Below, one piece after another: positions 1-12,287 of a stretch of DNA of 64,000 nt. A model generated the notes under the pieces. The model saw only the letters and a program-made list of their open reading frames with translations. It had not been told where the DNA came from and did no database searches. The stretch's first letter is position 1. Each line of letters starts with the position of its first letter. This DNA comes from Hydractinia symbiolongicarpus (Eukaryota > Cnidaria > Hydrozoa > Anthoathecata > Hydractiniidae). A program made the position numbers and the translations under genes. Where the stretch lies: NCBI RefSeq assembly GCF_029227915.1, contig NC_079881.1, positions 744,001 to 808,000 of the forward strand. The letters run 5' to 3'.

Positions 1-364
1 TTTTCATTTTTGATGACACGGTTAATGAAAGTGGTTTAATCGCTGGCAAACGAAACCCGCGATTTCCCGTACATCCCGGGCTTGGCCCGTATAGTCGAAT
101 GTATTCAAAGAAAGTACCCAGGAAGTAAACTCATTTCCGAACGATTTTTTAAATTATTATTTAACCACTAAAGCCCATGAGACTTGTAGTTTTTAAAAAT
201 GTTTTCATTTTTGATGAGACGCTGAATAAAAGAAGTTTAATCGCCGGCAAACGAAAACCCGCGACTTCCCGTAAATCTCCAACTCGGCCCGTATAGTCAA
301 AAATATACAAAGAAAGTACCCAGGGAGTAAACCCATTTCCCGAACGATTTTTTAAACTATTTTT
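1..364 (-). repeat. Partial older HOR copy at the window edge
   Basis: These nearly two monomers closely match 2,237-2,606 (for example the unusual GATGACACGGTTAATG), which sit near the end of the 14-mer unit. What follows at 365 is instead the start of the next unit. About three monomers present at 2,611-3,211 are therefore missing at this boundary, so the truncated preceding unit differs in monomer number from the complete ones. Confidence 0.7.
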
Positions 365-3211
365 TCACCACTAAAACGCATGAGACTTGTAGTTTTCAGA
401 AATGTTTTCATTTTTGATGAGACGCTTAGTGAAAGTGGTTTAATTGCCGGCAAACGAAATTCCGCGATTTCCCGTAAATCCCGGGCTTGGCCCGTATAGT
501 CGAATGTATACAAAGAAAGTACCCTGTGAGTAAACTCATTTCCAAAACAATTTTTTAAATTATCTTTTCACCACTAAAGCGCATGAGAGTTGTAGTTTTC
601 AAAAATGTTTTCATTTTTGATGAGACGCTGAATAAAAGGAGTTTAATCGCCAGCAAACGAAAACCCGCGATTTCCCGTAAACCCCGGACTCGGCCCGTAT
701 AGTCAAAAGTATACAAAGAAAGTACCCAGGGAGTAAACTCATTTCCCGAACGATTTTTTAAATCATTATTTCACCACTAAAGCCCATGAAACTTGTAGTT
801 TTCAAAAATGTTTTCATTTTTGATGAGACGCTGAATAAATGAAGTTTAATCGCCGGCAAACGAAAACCCGCGATTTCCCGTAAATCCCGGATTCGGCCCG
901 TATAGTCAAAAGTATACAAAGAAAGTACCCAGGTATTAAACTCATTTCCCGAAAGATTTTTTAAATTTTTTTTTTTTTACCACTAAAACGCATGAGACTT
1001 GTAGTTTTCAGAAATGTTTTCAATTTTGATGAGACGCTTAGTGAAAGTGGTTTAATCGCCGGCAAACGAAATTCCGTGATTTCCCGTAAATCCCGGGCTT
1101 GGCCCGTATAGTCGAATGTATACAAAGAAAGTACCCTGTGAGTAAACTCATTTCCAAAACGATTTTTTAAATTATCTTTTCACCACTAAAGCGCATGAGA
1201 CTTGTAGTTTTTAGAAATGTTTTCATTTTTGATGAGACGCCTAATGAAAGTGGTTTGATCGCCGGCAAACGAAAATTCGCGACTTCCCGTAAATCCCGGA
1301 CTCGACCCGTATAGTCAAAAGTATACAAAGAAAGTACCCTGTGAGTAAACTCATTTCCAAAACGATTTTTTAAATTATCTTTTCACCACTAAAGCGCATG
1401 AGACTTGTAGTTTTCAAAAATGTTTTCATTTTTGATGAGACGCTGAATAAAAGGAGTTTAATCGCCGGCAAACGAAAACCCGCCATTTCCCGTAAACCCC
1501 GGACTCGGCCCGTATAGTCAAAAGTATACAAAGAAAGTACCCAGGGAGTAAACTCATTTCCCGAACGATTTTTTAAATTATTATTTCACCACTAAAGCCC
1601 ATGAGACTTGTAGTTTTCAAAAATGTTTTCATTTTTGATGAGACGCTGAATAAATGAAGTTTAATCGCCGGCAAACGAAAACCTGCGATTTCCTGTAAAT
1701 CCCGGATTCGGCCCGTATAGTCAAAAGTATACAAAGAAAGTACCCAGGTATTAAACTCATTTCCCGAACAATTTTTTAATTTTTTTTTTTTTTACCACTA
1801 AAATGCATGAGACTTGTAGTTTTCAGAAATGTTTTCATTTTTGATGAGACGCTGTATAAAAGGAGTTTAATCGCCGGCAAACGAAAACCCGCCATTTCCC
1901 GTAAACCCCGGACTCGGCCCGTATAGTCAAAAGTATACAAAGAAAGTACCCTGGGAGTAAACTCACTTCCCGAACGATTTTTTAAATTATTATTTCACCA
2001 CTAAAACGCATGCGACTTGTACTTTTCAAAAATGTTTTCTTTTTTGATGAGACGCTGAATAAAAGGAGTTTAATCGCCGGCAAACGAAAACCCGCGACTT
2101 CCCGTAAATCCCGGACTCGGCCCGTATAGTCAAAAGTATACAAAGAAAGTACCCAGGGAGTAAACTCATTTCCCGAACGATTTTTTAAATTATTTTTTCA
2201 TCACTAAACGCATGAGACTTGTAGTTTTCAGAAATGTTTTCATTTTTGATGACACGGTTAATGAAAGTGGTTTAATCGCTGGCAAACAAAACCCGCGATT
2301 TCCCGTACATCCCGGGCTTGGCCCGTATAGTCGAATGTATACAAAGAAAGTACCCAGGAAGTAAACTCGTTTCCGAACGATTTTTTAAATTATTATTTAA
2401 CCACTAAAGCCCATGAGACTTGTAGTTTTTAAAAATGTTTTCATTTTTGATGAGACGCTGAATAAAAGAAGTTTAATCGCCGGCAAACGAAAACCCGCGA
2501 CTTCCCGTAAATCTTCGACTCGGCCCGTATAGTCAAAAGTATACAAAGAAAGTACCCAGGGAGTAAACTCATTTCCCGAACGATTTTTTAAATTATTTTT
2601 TCACCACTAAAACGCATGAGACATGTAGTTTTCAGAAATGTTTTCATTTTTGATGACACGGTTAATGAAAGTGGTTTAATCGCCGGCAAAAGAAAACCCG
2701 CAATTTCCCGTAAATCCCGGGCTTGGCCTTTATAGTCGAATGTATACAAAGAAAGTACCCTGTGAGTAAACTCGTTTCCAAAACGATTTTTTAAATTATC
2801 TTTTCACCACTAAAACGCATGAGACTTGGAGTTTTCAAAAATGTTTTCATTTTTTGATGAGACGCTGAATAAAAGAAGTTTAATCGCCAGCAAACGAAAA
2901 CCCGCGATTTCCCGTAAACCCCGGACTCAGCCCGTATAGTCAAAAGTATACAAAGAAAGTACCCAGGGAGTAAACTCATTTCCCGAACGATTTTTTAAAT
3001 TATTATTTCACCACTAAAGCCCATGAGACTTGTAGTTTTCAAAAATGTTTTCATTTTTGATGAGACGCTGAATAAATGAAGTTTAATCGCCGGCAAACGA
3101 AAACCCGCGATTTCCCGTAAATCCCGGATTCGGCCCGTATAGTCAAAAGTATACAAAGAAAGTACCCAGGTATTAAACTCATTTCCCGAAAGATTTTTTA
3201 AATTTTTTTTT
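365..3211 (-). repeat. 14-mer HOR, copy L1 (2,847 bp)
   Basis: Private variants recur exactly 2,847 bp downstream in copy L2: GCATGAGAGT at 581 and 3,428, GCTGTATAAAAGG at 1,851 and 4,698, and ACTTGGAG at 2,824 and 5,671. Homopolymer lengths are also kept: T13 at 966-978 matches T13 at 3,813-3,825, and T14 at 1,780-1,793 matches T14 at 4,627-4,640. The length equals 14 monomers plus 5 bp from expanded T runs. Boundaries are approximate because the unit is defined only by where similarity starts. Confidence 0.88.
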
Positions 3212-6058
3212 TTACCACTAAAACGCATGAGACTTGTAGTTTTCAGAAATGTTTTCATTTTTGATGAGACGCTTAGTGAAAGTGGTTTAATTGCCGGCAA
3301 ACGAAATTCCGCGATTTCCCGTAAATCCCGGGCTTGGCCCGTATAGTCGAATGTATACAAAGAAAGTACCCTGTGAGTAAACTCATTTCCAAAACAATTT
3401 TTTAAATTATCTTTTCACCACTAAAGCGCATGAGAGTTGTAGTTTTCAAAAATGTTTTCATTTTTGATGAGACGCTGAATAAAAGGAGTTTAATCGCCAG
3501 CAAACGAAAACCCGCGATTTCCCGTAAACCCCGGACTCGGCCCGTATAGTCAAAAGTATACAAAGAAAGTACCCAGGGAGTAAACTCATTTCCCGAACGA
3601 TTTTTTAAATCATTATTTCACCACTAAAGCCCATGAAACTTGTAGTTTTCAAAAATGTTTTCATTTTTGATGAGACGCTGAATAAATGAAGTTTAATCGC
3701 CGGCAAACGAAAACCCGCGATTTCCCGTAAATCCCGGATTCGGCCCGTATAGTCAAAAGTATACAAAGAAAGTACCCAGGTATTAAACTCATTTCCCGAA
3801 AGATTTTTTAAATTTTTTTTTTTTTACCACTAAAACGCATGAGACTTGTAGTTTTCAGAAATGTTTTCAATTTTGATGAGACGCTTAGTGAAAGTGGTTT
3901 AATCGCCGGCAAACGAAATTCCGTGATTTCCCGTAAATCCCGGGCTTGGCCCGTATAGTCGAATGTATACAAAGAAAGTACCCTGTGAGTAAACTCATTT
4001 CCAAAACGATTTTTTAAATTATCTTTTCACCACTAAAGCGCATGAGACTTGTAGTTTTTAGAAATGTTTTCATTTTTGATGAGACGCCTAATGAAAGTGG
4101 TTTGATCGCCGGCAAACGAAAATTCGCGACTTCCCGTAAATCCCGGACTCGACCCGTATAGTCAAAAGTATACAAAGAAAGTACCCTGTGAGTAAACTCA
4201 TTTCCAAAACGATTTTTTAAATTATCTTTTCACCACTAAAGCGCATGAGACTTGTAGTTTTCAAAAATGTTTTCATTTTTGATGAGACGCTGAATAAAAG
4301 GAGTTTAATCGCCGGCAAACGAAAACCCGCCATTTCCCGTAAACCCCGGACTCGGCCCGTATAGTCAAAAGTATACAAAGAAAGTACCCAGGGAGTAAAC
4401 TCATTTCCCGAACGATTTTTTAAATTATTATTTCACCACTAAAGCCCATGAGACTTGTAGTTTTCAAAAATGTTTTCATTTTTGATGAGACGCTGAATAA
4501 ATGAAGTTTAATCGCCGGCAAACGAAAACCTGCGATTTCCTGTAAATCCCGGATTCGGCCCGTATAGTCAAAAGTATACAAAGAAAGTACCCAGGTATTA
4601 AACTCATTTCCCGAACAATTTTTTAATTTTTTTTTTTTTTACCACTAAAATGCATGAGACTTGTAGTTTTCAGAAATGTTTTCATTTTTGATGAGACGCT
4701 GTATAAAAGGAGTTTAATCGCCGGCAAACGAAAACCCGCCATTTCCCGTAAACCCCGGACTCGGCCCGTATAGTCAAAAGTATACAAAGAAAGTACCCTG
4801 GGAGTAAACTCACTTCCCGAACGATTTTTTAAATTATTATTTCACCACTAAAACGCATGCGACTTGTACTTTTCAAAAATGTTTTCTTTTTTGATGAGAC
4901 GCTGAATAAAAGGAGTTTAATCGCCGGCAAACGAAAACCCGCGACTTCCCGTAAATCCCGGACTCGGCCCGTATAGTCAAAAGTATACAAAGAAAGTACC
5001 CAGGGAGTAAACTCATTTCCCGAACGATTTTTTAAATTATTTTTTCATCACTAAACGCATGAGACTTGTAGTTTTCAGAAATGTTTTCATTTTTGATGAC
5101 ACGGTTAATGAAAGTGGTTTAATCGCTGGCAAACAAAACCCGCGATTTCCCGTACATCCCGGGCTTGGCCCGTATAGTCGAATGTATACAAAGAAAGTAC
5201 CCAGGAAGTAAACTCGTTTCCGAACGATTTTTTAAATTATTATTTAACCACTAAAGCCCATGAGACTTGTAGTTTTTAAAAATGTTTTCATTTTTGATGA
5301 GACGCTGAATAAAAGAAGTTTAATCGCCGGCAAACGAAAACCCGCGACTTCCCGTAAATCTTCGACTCGGCCCGTATAGTCAAAAGTATACAAAGAAAGT
5401 ACCCAGGGAGTAAACTCATTTCCCGAACGATTTTTTAAATTATTTTTTCACCACTAAAACGCATGAGACATGTAGTTTTCAGAAATGTTTTCATTTTTGA
5501 TGACACGGTTAATGAAAGTGGTTTAATCGCCGGCAAAAGAAAACCCGCAATTTCCCGTAAATCCCGGGCTTGGCCTTTATAGTCGAATGTATACAAAGAA
5601 AGTACCCTGTGAGTAAACTCGTTTCCAAAACGATTTTTTAAATTATCTTTTCACCACTAAAACGCATGAGACTTGGAGTTTTCAAAAATGTTTTCATTTT
5701 TTGATGAGACGCTGAATAAAAGAAGTTTAATCGCCAGCAAACGAAAACCCGCGATTTCCCGTAAACCCCGGACTCAGCCCGTATAGTCAAAAGTATACAA
5801 AGAAAGTACCCAGGGAGTAAACTCATTTCCCGAACGATTTTTTAAATTATTATTTCACCACTAAAGCCCATGAGACTTGTAGTTTTCAAAAATGTTTTCA
5901 TTTTTGATGAGACGCTGAATAAATGAAGTTTAATCGCCGGCAAACGAAAACCCGCGATTTCCCGTAAATCCCGGATTCGGCCCGTATAGTCAAAAGTATA
6001 CAAAGAAAGTACCCAGGTATTAAACTCATTTCCCGAAAGATTTTTTAAATTTTTTTTT
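3212..6058 (-). repeat. 14-mer HOR, copy L2 (2,847 bp)
   Basis: Near-identical to L1 by eye, with scattered single substitutions. Identity covers T-run lengths, which mutate fast, so the duplication is recent. The T11 tract at 3,203-3,213 recurs as T11 at 6,050-6,060 at the end of the unit. Confidence 0.88.
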
Positions 6059-8930
6059 TTACCACTAAAACGCATGAGACTTGTAGTTTTCAGAAATGTT
6101 TTCAATTTTGATGAGACGCTTAGTGAAAGTGGTTTAATCGCCGGCAAACGAAATTCCGCGATTTCCCGTAAATCCCGGGCTTGGCCCGTATAGTCGAATG
6201 TATACAAAGAAAGTACCCTGTGAGTAAACTCATTTCCAAAACGATTTTTTAAATTATCTTTTCACCACTAAAGCGCATGAGACTTGTAGCTTTGAAAAAT
6301 GTTCTCATTTTAGATGAGACGCTGAATAAAAGGAGTTTAATCGCCGGCAAACGAAAACCCGCCATTTCCCGTAAACCCCGGACTCGGCCCGTATAGTCAA
6401 AAGTATACAAAGAAAGTACCCAGGGAGTAAACTCATTTCCCGAACGATTTTTTAAATTATTATTTCACCACTAAAGCCCATGAGACTTGTAGTTTTCAAA
6501 AATGTTTTCATTTTTGATGAGACGCTGAATAAATGAAGTTTAATCGCCGGCAAACGAAAACCCGCGATTTCCCGTAAATCCCGGATTCGGCCCGTATAGT
6601 CAAAAGTATACGAAGAAGGTACCCAGGGATTAAACTCATTTCCCGAACGATTTTTTAAATTATTTTTTCACCACTAAAACGCATGAGACTTGTAGTTTTT
6701 AGAAATGTTTTCATTTTTGATGAGACGCCTAATGAAAGTGGTTTAATCGCCGGCAAAAGAAAATTCGCGACTTCCCGTAAATCCCGGACTCGGCCCGTAT
6801 AGTCAAAAGTATACAAAGAAAGTACCCTGTGAGTAAACTCATTTCCAAAACGATTTTTTAAATTATCTTTTCACCACTAAAGCGCATGAGACTTGTAGTT
6901 TTCAAAAATGTTTTCATTTTTGATGAGACGCTGAATAAAAGAAGTTTAATCGCCGGCAAACGAAAACCCGCCATTTCCCGTAAACCCCGGACTCGGCCCG
7001 TATAGTCAAAAGTATACAAAGAAAGTACCCAGGGAGTAAACTCATTTCCCGAACGATTTTTTAAATTATTATTTCACCACTAAAGCCCATGAGACTTGTA
7101 GTTTTCAAAAATGTTTTCATTTTTGATGAGACACTGAATAAATGAAGTTTAATCGCCGGCAAACGAAAACCTGCGATTTCCCGTAAATCCCGGATTCGGC
7201 CCGTATAGTCAAAAGTATACAAAGAAAGTACCCAGGTATTAAACTCATTTCCCGAACGATTTTTTATTTTTTTTTTTTTTTTACCACTAAAACGCATGAG
7301 ACTTGTAGTTTTCAGAAATGTTTTCATTTTTGATGAGACGCTGTATAAAAGGAGTTTAATCGCCGGCAAACGAAAACCCGCCATTTCCCGTAAACGCCGG
7401 ACTCGGCCCGTATAGTCAAAAGTATACAAAGAAAGTACCCTGGGAGTAAACTCACTTCCCGAACGATTTTTTAAATTATTATTTCACCACTAAAACGCAT
7501 GCGACTTGTACTTTTCAAAAATGTTTTCTTTTTTGATGAGACGCTGAATAAAAGAAGTTTAATCGCCGGCAAACGAAAACCCGCGACTTCCCTTAAATCC
7601 CGGACTCGGCCCGTATATTTAAAAGTATACAAAGAAAGTACCCAGGGAGTAAACTCATTTCCCGAACGATTTTTTAAATTATTTTTTCATCACTAAACGC
7701 ATGAGACTTGTAGTTTTCAGAAATGTTTTCATTTTTGATGAGACGCTTAATGAAAGTGGTTTAATCGCCGGCAAACGAAACCCGCGATTTCCCGTACATC
7801 CCGGCCTTGGCCTGCATAGTCGAATGTATACAAAGAAAGTACCCAGGGAGTAAACTCATTTCCCGAACGATTTTTTAAATTATTATTTAACCACTAAAGC
7901 CCATGAGACTTGTAGTTTTTTAAAATGTTTTCAATTTTGATGAGACGCTGAATAAAAGAAGTTTAATCGCCGGCAAACGAAAACCAGCGACTTCCCGTAA
8001 ATCTCAGACTCGGCCCATATAGTCAAAAGTATACAAAGAAAGTACCCAGGGAGTAAACTCATTTCCCGAACGATTTTTTAAATTATTTTTTCAACATTAA
8101 AACGCATGAGACTTGTAGTTTTCAGAAATGTTTTCATTTTTGATGACACGATTAATGAAAGTGGTTTAATCGCTGGCAAACGAAACCCGCGATTTCCCGT
8201 ACATCCCGGGCTTGGCCCGTATAGTCGAATGTATACAAAGAAAGTACCCAGGAAGTAAACTCATTTCCGAACGATTTTTTAAATTATTATTTAACCACTA
8301 AAGCCCATGAGACTTGTAGTTTTTAAAAATGTTTTCATTTTTGATGAGACGCTGAATAAAAGAAGTTTAATCGCCGGCAAACGAAAACCCGCGACTTCCC
8401 GTAAATCTCCGACTCGGCCCGTATAGTCAAAAGTATACAAAGAAAGTACCCAGGGAGTAAACTCATTTCCCGAACGATTTTTTAAATTATTTTTTCACCA
8501 CTAAAACGCATGAGACTTGTAGTTTTCAGAAATGTTTTCATTTTTGATGAGACCCCTAATGAAAGTGGTTTAATCGCCGGCAAAATAAAACCCGCGATTT
8601 CCCGTAAATCCCGGGCTTGGCCTTTATAGTCGAATGTATACAAAGAAAGTACCCTGTGAGTAAACTCATTTCCAAAACGATTTTTTAAATTATTTTTTCA
8701 CCACTAAAACGCATGAGACTTGGAGTTTTTAAAAGTGTTTTCTTTTTTGATGAGACGCTGAATAAAAGAAGTTTAATCGCCGGCAAACGAAAACCCGCGA
8801 TTTCCCGTAAACCCCGGACTCGGCCCGTATAGTCAAAAGTATACAACGAAAGTACCCAGGGAGTAAAGTCATTTCCCGAACGATTTTTTAAATTATTTTT
8901 TCACCACTAAAACGCATGAGACTTGTAGTT
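6059..8930 (-). repeat. Diverged third copy of the left-arm HOR (L3)
   Basis: It carries the same monomer order but with more substitutions and changed monomer number. GCTGTATAAAAGG recurs at 7,340, 2,642 bp (13 monomers) after L2. ACTTGGAG recurs at 8,718, 3,047 bp (15 monomers) after L2. So one monomer was lost and two gained within the unit relative to L2. The T run at 7,267-7,282 is T16 here. The right boundary is uncertain. Confidence 0.65.
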
Positions 8931-10979
8931 TACAAAAATGTTTTCATTTTTGATGAGACGCTGAATAAAAGAAGTTTAATCGCCGGCAAAGGAAAACCTG
9001 CAATTTCCCGTAAATACCGGACTCGGCCCGTATAGTCAAAAGTATACAAAGAAAGTACCCTGGGAGTAAACTCATTTCCCGAACGATTTTTTAAATTATT
9101 ATTTCACCACTTAAACGCATGAGACTTGTAGTTTTCAGAAATGTTTTCATTTTTGATGAGACGCTTAATGAAAGTGGTTTAATCGCAGACAAACGAAAAC
9201 TCGCGTCTTCCCGTACATCCCGGGCTTGGCCCGTATAGTCGAATGTATACAAAGAAAGTACCCTGTGAGTAAACTCATTTCCAAAACGATTTTTTAAATT
9301 ATCTTTTCACCACTAAAACGCATGAGACTTGCAGTTTTCAAAAATGTTTTCATTTTTGATGAGACGCTGAATGAAAGAAGTTTAATCGCCGACAAACGAA
9401 AACCCGCCATTTCCCGTAAACCCCGGATTCGGCCCGTATAGTCAAAAGTATTTAAAGAAAGTACCCAGGGAGTAAGCTCATTTCCCGAACGATTTTTTAA
9501 ATTTTATTTTCACCACTAAAACGCATGAGACTTGTAGTTTTCAGAAATGTTTTCATTTTTGATGAGACGCTTAGTGAAAGTGGTTTAATCGCCGGCAAAC
9601 GAAAACCCGCGATTTTCCGTAAATCCCGGACTCGGCCCGTATAGTCAAAAGTACACAAAGAAAGTACCCAGGTAGTAAACTCATTTCCCGAACGATTTTT
9701 TAAATTATTTTTTTACCACTAAAACGCATGAGACTTGTAGTTTTCAGAAATGTTTTCATTTTTGATGAGACGCTTAATGAAAGTTGTTTAATCGCCGGCA
9801 AACGAAACCCACGATTGCCCGTACATCCCGGGCTTGGCCCGTATAGTCGAATGTATACAAAGAAAGTACCCAGGGAGTAAACTCATTTCCCGAACGATTT
9901 TTTAAATTATTATTTAACCACTAAAAACCCATGAGACTTGTAGTTTTTAAAAATGTTTTCATTTTTGATGAGACACTGAATAAAAGAAGTTTAATCGCCG
10001 GCAAACGAAAACCCGCGACTTCCCGTAAATCTCCGACTCGGCCCGTATATAAAAAGTATACAAAGAAAGTACCCAGGGAGTAAACTCAATTCCCGAACGA
10101 TTTTTTAAATTATTATTTCACCACTAAAGCCCATGAGACTTGTAGTTTTCAAAAATGTTTTCATTTTTGATGAGACGCTGAATAAAAGAAGTTTAATCGC
10201 CGGCAAACGAAAACCCGCGATTTCCCGTAAATCCCGGACTCGGCCCGTATAGTCAAAAGTACACAAAGAAAGTACACAGGAAGTAAACTCATTTCCCGAA
10301 CGATTTTTTAAATTATTTTTTCACCACTAAAACGCATGAGACTTGTAGTTTTCAGAAATGTTTTCATTTTTGATGAGACGCTTAATGAAAGTGGTTTAAT
10401 CGCCGGCAAACGAAACCCGCGATTTCCCGTACATCCTGGGCTTGGCCCGTATAGTGGAATGTATACAAAGAAAGTACCCAGGGAGTAAACTCATTTCCCG
10501 AACGATTTTTTAAATTATTATTTAACCACTAAAAACCCATGAGACTTGTAGTTTTTAAAAATGTTTTCATTTTTGATGAGACGCTGAATAAAAGAAGTTT
10601 AATCGCCGGCAAACGAAAACCCGCGACTTCCTGTAAATCTCCGACTCGGCCCGTATATTCAAAAGTATACAAAGAAAGTACACAGGGAGTAAACTCATTT
10701 CCCGAACAATTTTTTAAATTATTATTTAACCACTAAAAACCCATGAGACTTGTAGTTTTTAAAAATGTTTTCATTTTTGATGAGACGCTGAATAAAAGAA
10801 GTTTAATCGCCGGCAAACGAAAACCCGCGATTTCCCGTAAATCCCGGATTCGGCCCGTGTAGTAAAAGTATACAAAGAAGGTACCCAGGAAGTAAACTCA
10901 TTTCCCGAACAATTTTTTAAATTATTTTTTCACCACTAAAACGCATGAGACTTGTAGTTTTCAGAAATGTTTTCATTTT
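8931..10979 (-). repeat. Less ordered monomers next to the inversion junction
   Basis: About ten monomers with mixed class markers and no clear long higher-order unit. Some local similarity exists: AAAAACCCATGAGAC occurs near 9,927, 10,533 and 10,737, suggesting short recent copying. The last monomer stops inside its TTTTCATTTTTGATG motif at 10,979. Confidence 0.7.
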
Positions 10980-11000
10980 GCAGTTGGTTAAAAAAATGAC

Positions 11001-11017
11001 TTGTCACAAAGTGACAA
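11001..11017. repeat. Perfect hairpin in the junction spacer
   Basis: TTGTCAC and GTGACAA are exact inverted copies (7 bp) around a 3-base AAA loop. It can also be drawn as a 5-bp stem with a 7-base loop. Confidence 0.85.
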
Positions 11018-11018
11018 A

Positions 11019-11031
11019 TCTGTCGAACAGA
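11019..11031. repeat. Second perfect hairpin in the junction spacer
   Basis: TCTGT and ACAGA are exact inverted copies (5 bp) around CGA. Only one base separates it from the first hairpin, so the two form a compact double stem-loop. Confidence 0.75.
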
Positions 11032-11039
11032 GGCTTAAT

Positions 11040-12287
11040 CGTTTTAGTGATGAAAAAATAATTTAAAAAATCGTTCGGGAAATGAGTTTACTCCCTGGGT
11101 ACTTTCTTTGTATACATTCGACTATACGGGCCAAGCCCGGGATGTACGGGAAATCGCGGGTTTCGTTTGCCGGCGATTAAACCACTTTCATTAAGCGTGT
11201 CATCAAAAATGAAAACATTTCTGAAAACTACAAGTCTCATGCGTTTTAGTGGTGAAAAAATAATTTAAAAAATCGTTCGGGAAGTGAGTTTACTCACAGG
11301 GTACTTTCTTTGTATACATTCGACTATACGGGCCAAGCCCGGGATTTACGGGAAATCGCGGGTTTTCGTTTGCCGGCGATTAAACCACTTTCATTAGGCG
11401 TCTCATCAAAAATGAAAACATTTCTGAAAACTACAAGTCTCATGGGTTTTAGTGGTGAAAAAATAATTTAAAAAATCGTTCGGGAAGTGAGTTTAATCCC
11501 TGGGTTCCTTCTTCGTATACTTTTGACTACACGGGCCGAGTCCGGGATTTACGGGAAATGGAAGGTTTTCGTTTGCCGGCGATTAAACTTCTTTTATTCA
11601 GCGTCCCATCAAAAATGAAAACATTTTTGAAAACTACAAGTCTCATGCGTTTTAGTGGTGAAAAGATAATTTAAAAAATCGTTTTGGAAATGAGTTTACT
11701 CACAGGGTACTTTCTTTGTATACATTCGACTATACGGGCCAAGACCGGGATTTGCGGGAAATCGCGGGTTTTCGTTTGCCGGCGATTAAACCACTTTCAT
11801 TAGGCGTCTCATCAAAAATGAAAACGTTTCTGAAAACTACAAGTCTCATGCGTTTTAGTGGTGAAAAAATAATTTAAAAAATTTTTCGGGAAGTGAGTTT
11901 AATCCCTGGGTTCCTTCTTCGTATACTTTTGACTACACGGGCCGAGTCCGGGATTTACGGGAAATCGCGGGTTTTCGTTTGCCGGCGATTAAACCACTTT
12001 CACTAAGCGTCTCATCAAAAATGAAAACATTTTTGAAAACTACAAGTCTCATGCGTTTTAGTGGTGAAAAAATAATTTAAAAAATCGTTCGGGAAATCAG
12101 TTTACTCCCTGGGTACTTTCTTTGGGTACTTTTGACTATACGGGCCGAGTCCGGGATTTACGGGAAGTCGCGGGTTTTCGTTTGCCGGCAATTAAACTTC
12201 TTTTATTCAGCGTCTCATCAAAAATGAAAACATTCTTGAAAACTACAAGTCTCATGGGTTTTAGTGGTGAAAAGATAACTTAAAAAA
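11040..12287 (+). repeat. Mixed monomers right of the junction
   Basis: Six monomers with alternating class A and class B markers and many private changes (for example GGGTTCCTTCTTCG at about 11,500 and 11,907, two monomers apart). No long higher-order unit is evident. Like the left flank of the junction, this stretch looks older than the homogenised blocks farther out. Confidence 0.65.

Larger units (their letters stand above)
1..10979 (-). repeat. Left satellite arm, 203-bp monomers in reverse orientation
   Basis: About 54 head-to-tail monomers. Each reads, on the minus strand, the same sequence as the right arm. Plus-strand landmarks recur every 202-206 bp: GCATGAGACTTGTAG, CGCCGGCAAACGAAA and GTATACAAAGAAAGTACCC. 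No interruption by unrelated DNA is seen until 10,979. Both monomer classes are present. A subset of monomers carries a long T run next to the AT-rich block. The arm has its own 14-monomer higher-order unit (see separate entries). No gene is supported; the frames of up to about 122 codons simply follow the repeat. Confidence 0.97.
10980..11039. other. 60-bp non-satellite spacer at the inversion junction
   Basis: This is the only stretch in the window that does not match the 203-bp monomer on either strand. To its left the satellite reads on the minus strand; to its right on the plus strand, starting mid-monomer at CGTTTTAGTG. It contains two perfect hairpins (11,001-11,017 and 11,019-11,031). 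Its first part, CAGTTGGTTA, resembles a tRNA D-arm, but that resemblance is weak. It could be a remnant of older flanking DNA, a piece of a mobile element, or filler at a repaired break. Unidentified. Confidence 0.85.

Noticed and set aside
966-978. Poly(A) tail of a retroposed element (T run on plus strand)
   Set aside because: The run lies inside the ordinary AT block of the monomer with satellite on both sides, and has no target-site duplication.
10980-11039. A true tRNA gene in the spacer
   Set aside because: No acceptor stem, position 33 of the possible anticodon loop is C not T, the T-arm does not form a 5+7 stem-loop, and B-box agreement is about half. Kept only as a weak resemblance.
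10980-11039. Transposon with terminal inverted repeats at the junction
   Set aside because: The flanking inverted sequences are the satellite itself. I see no target-site duplication and no coding capacity in 60 bp.
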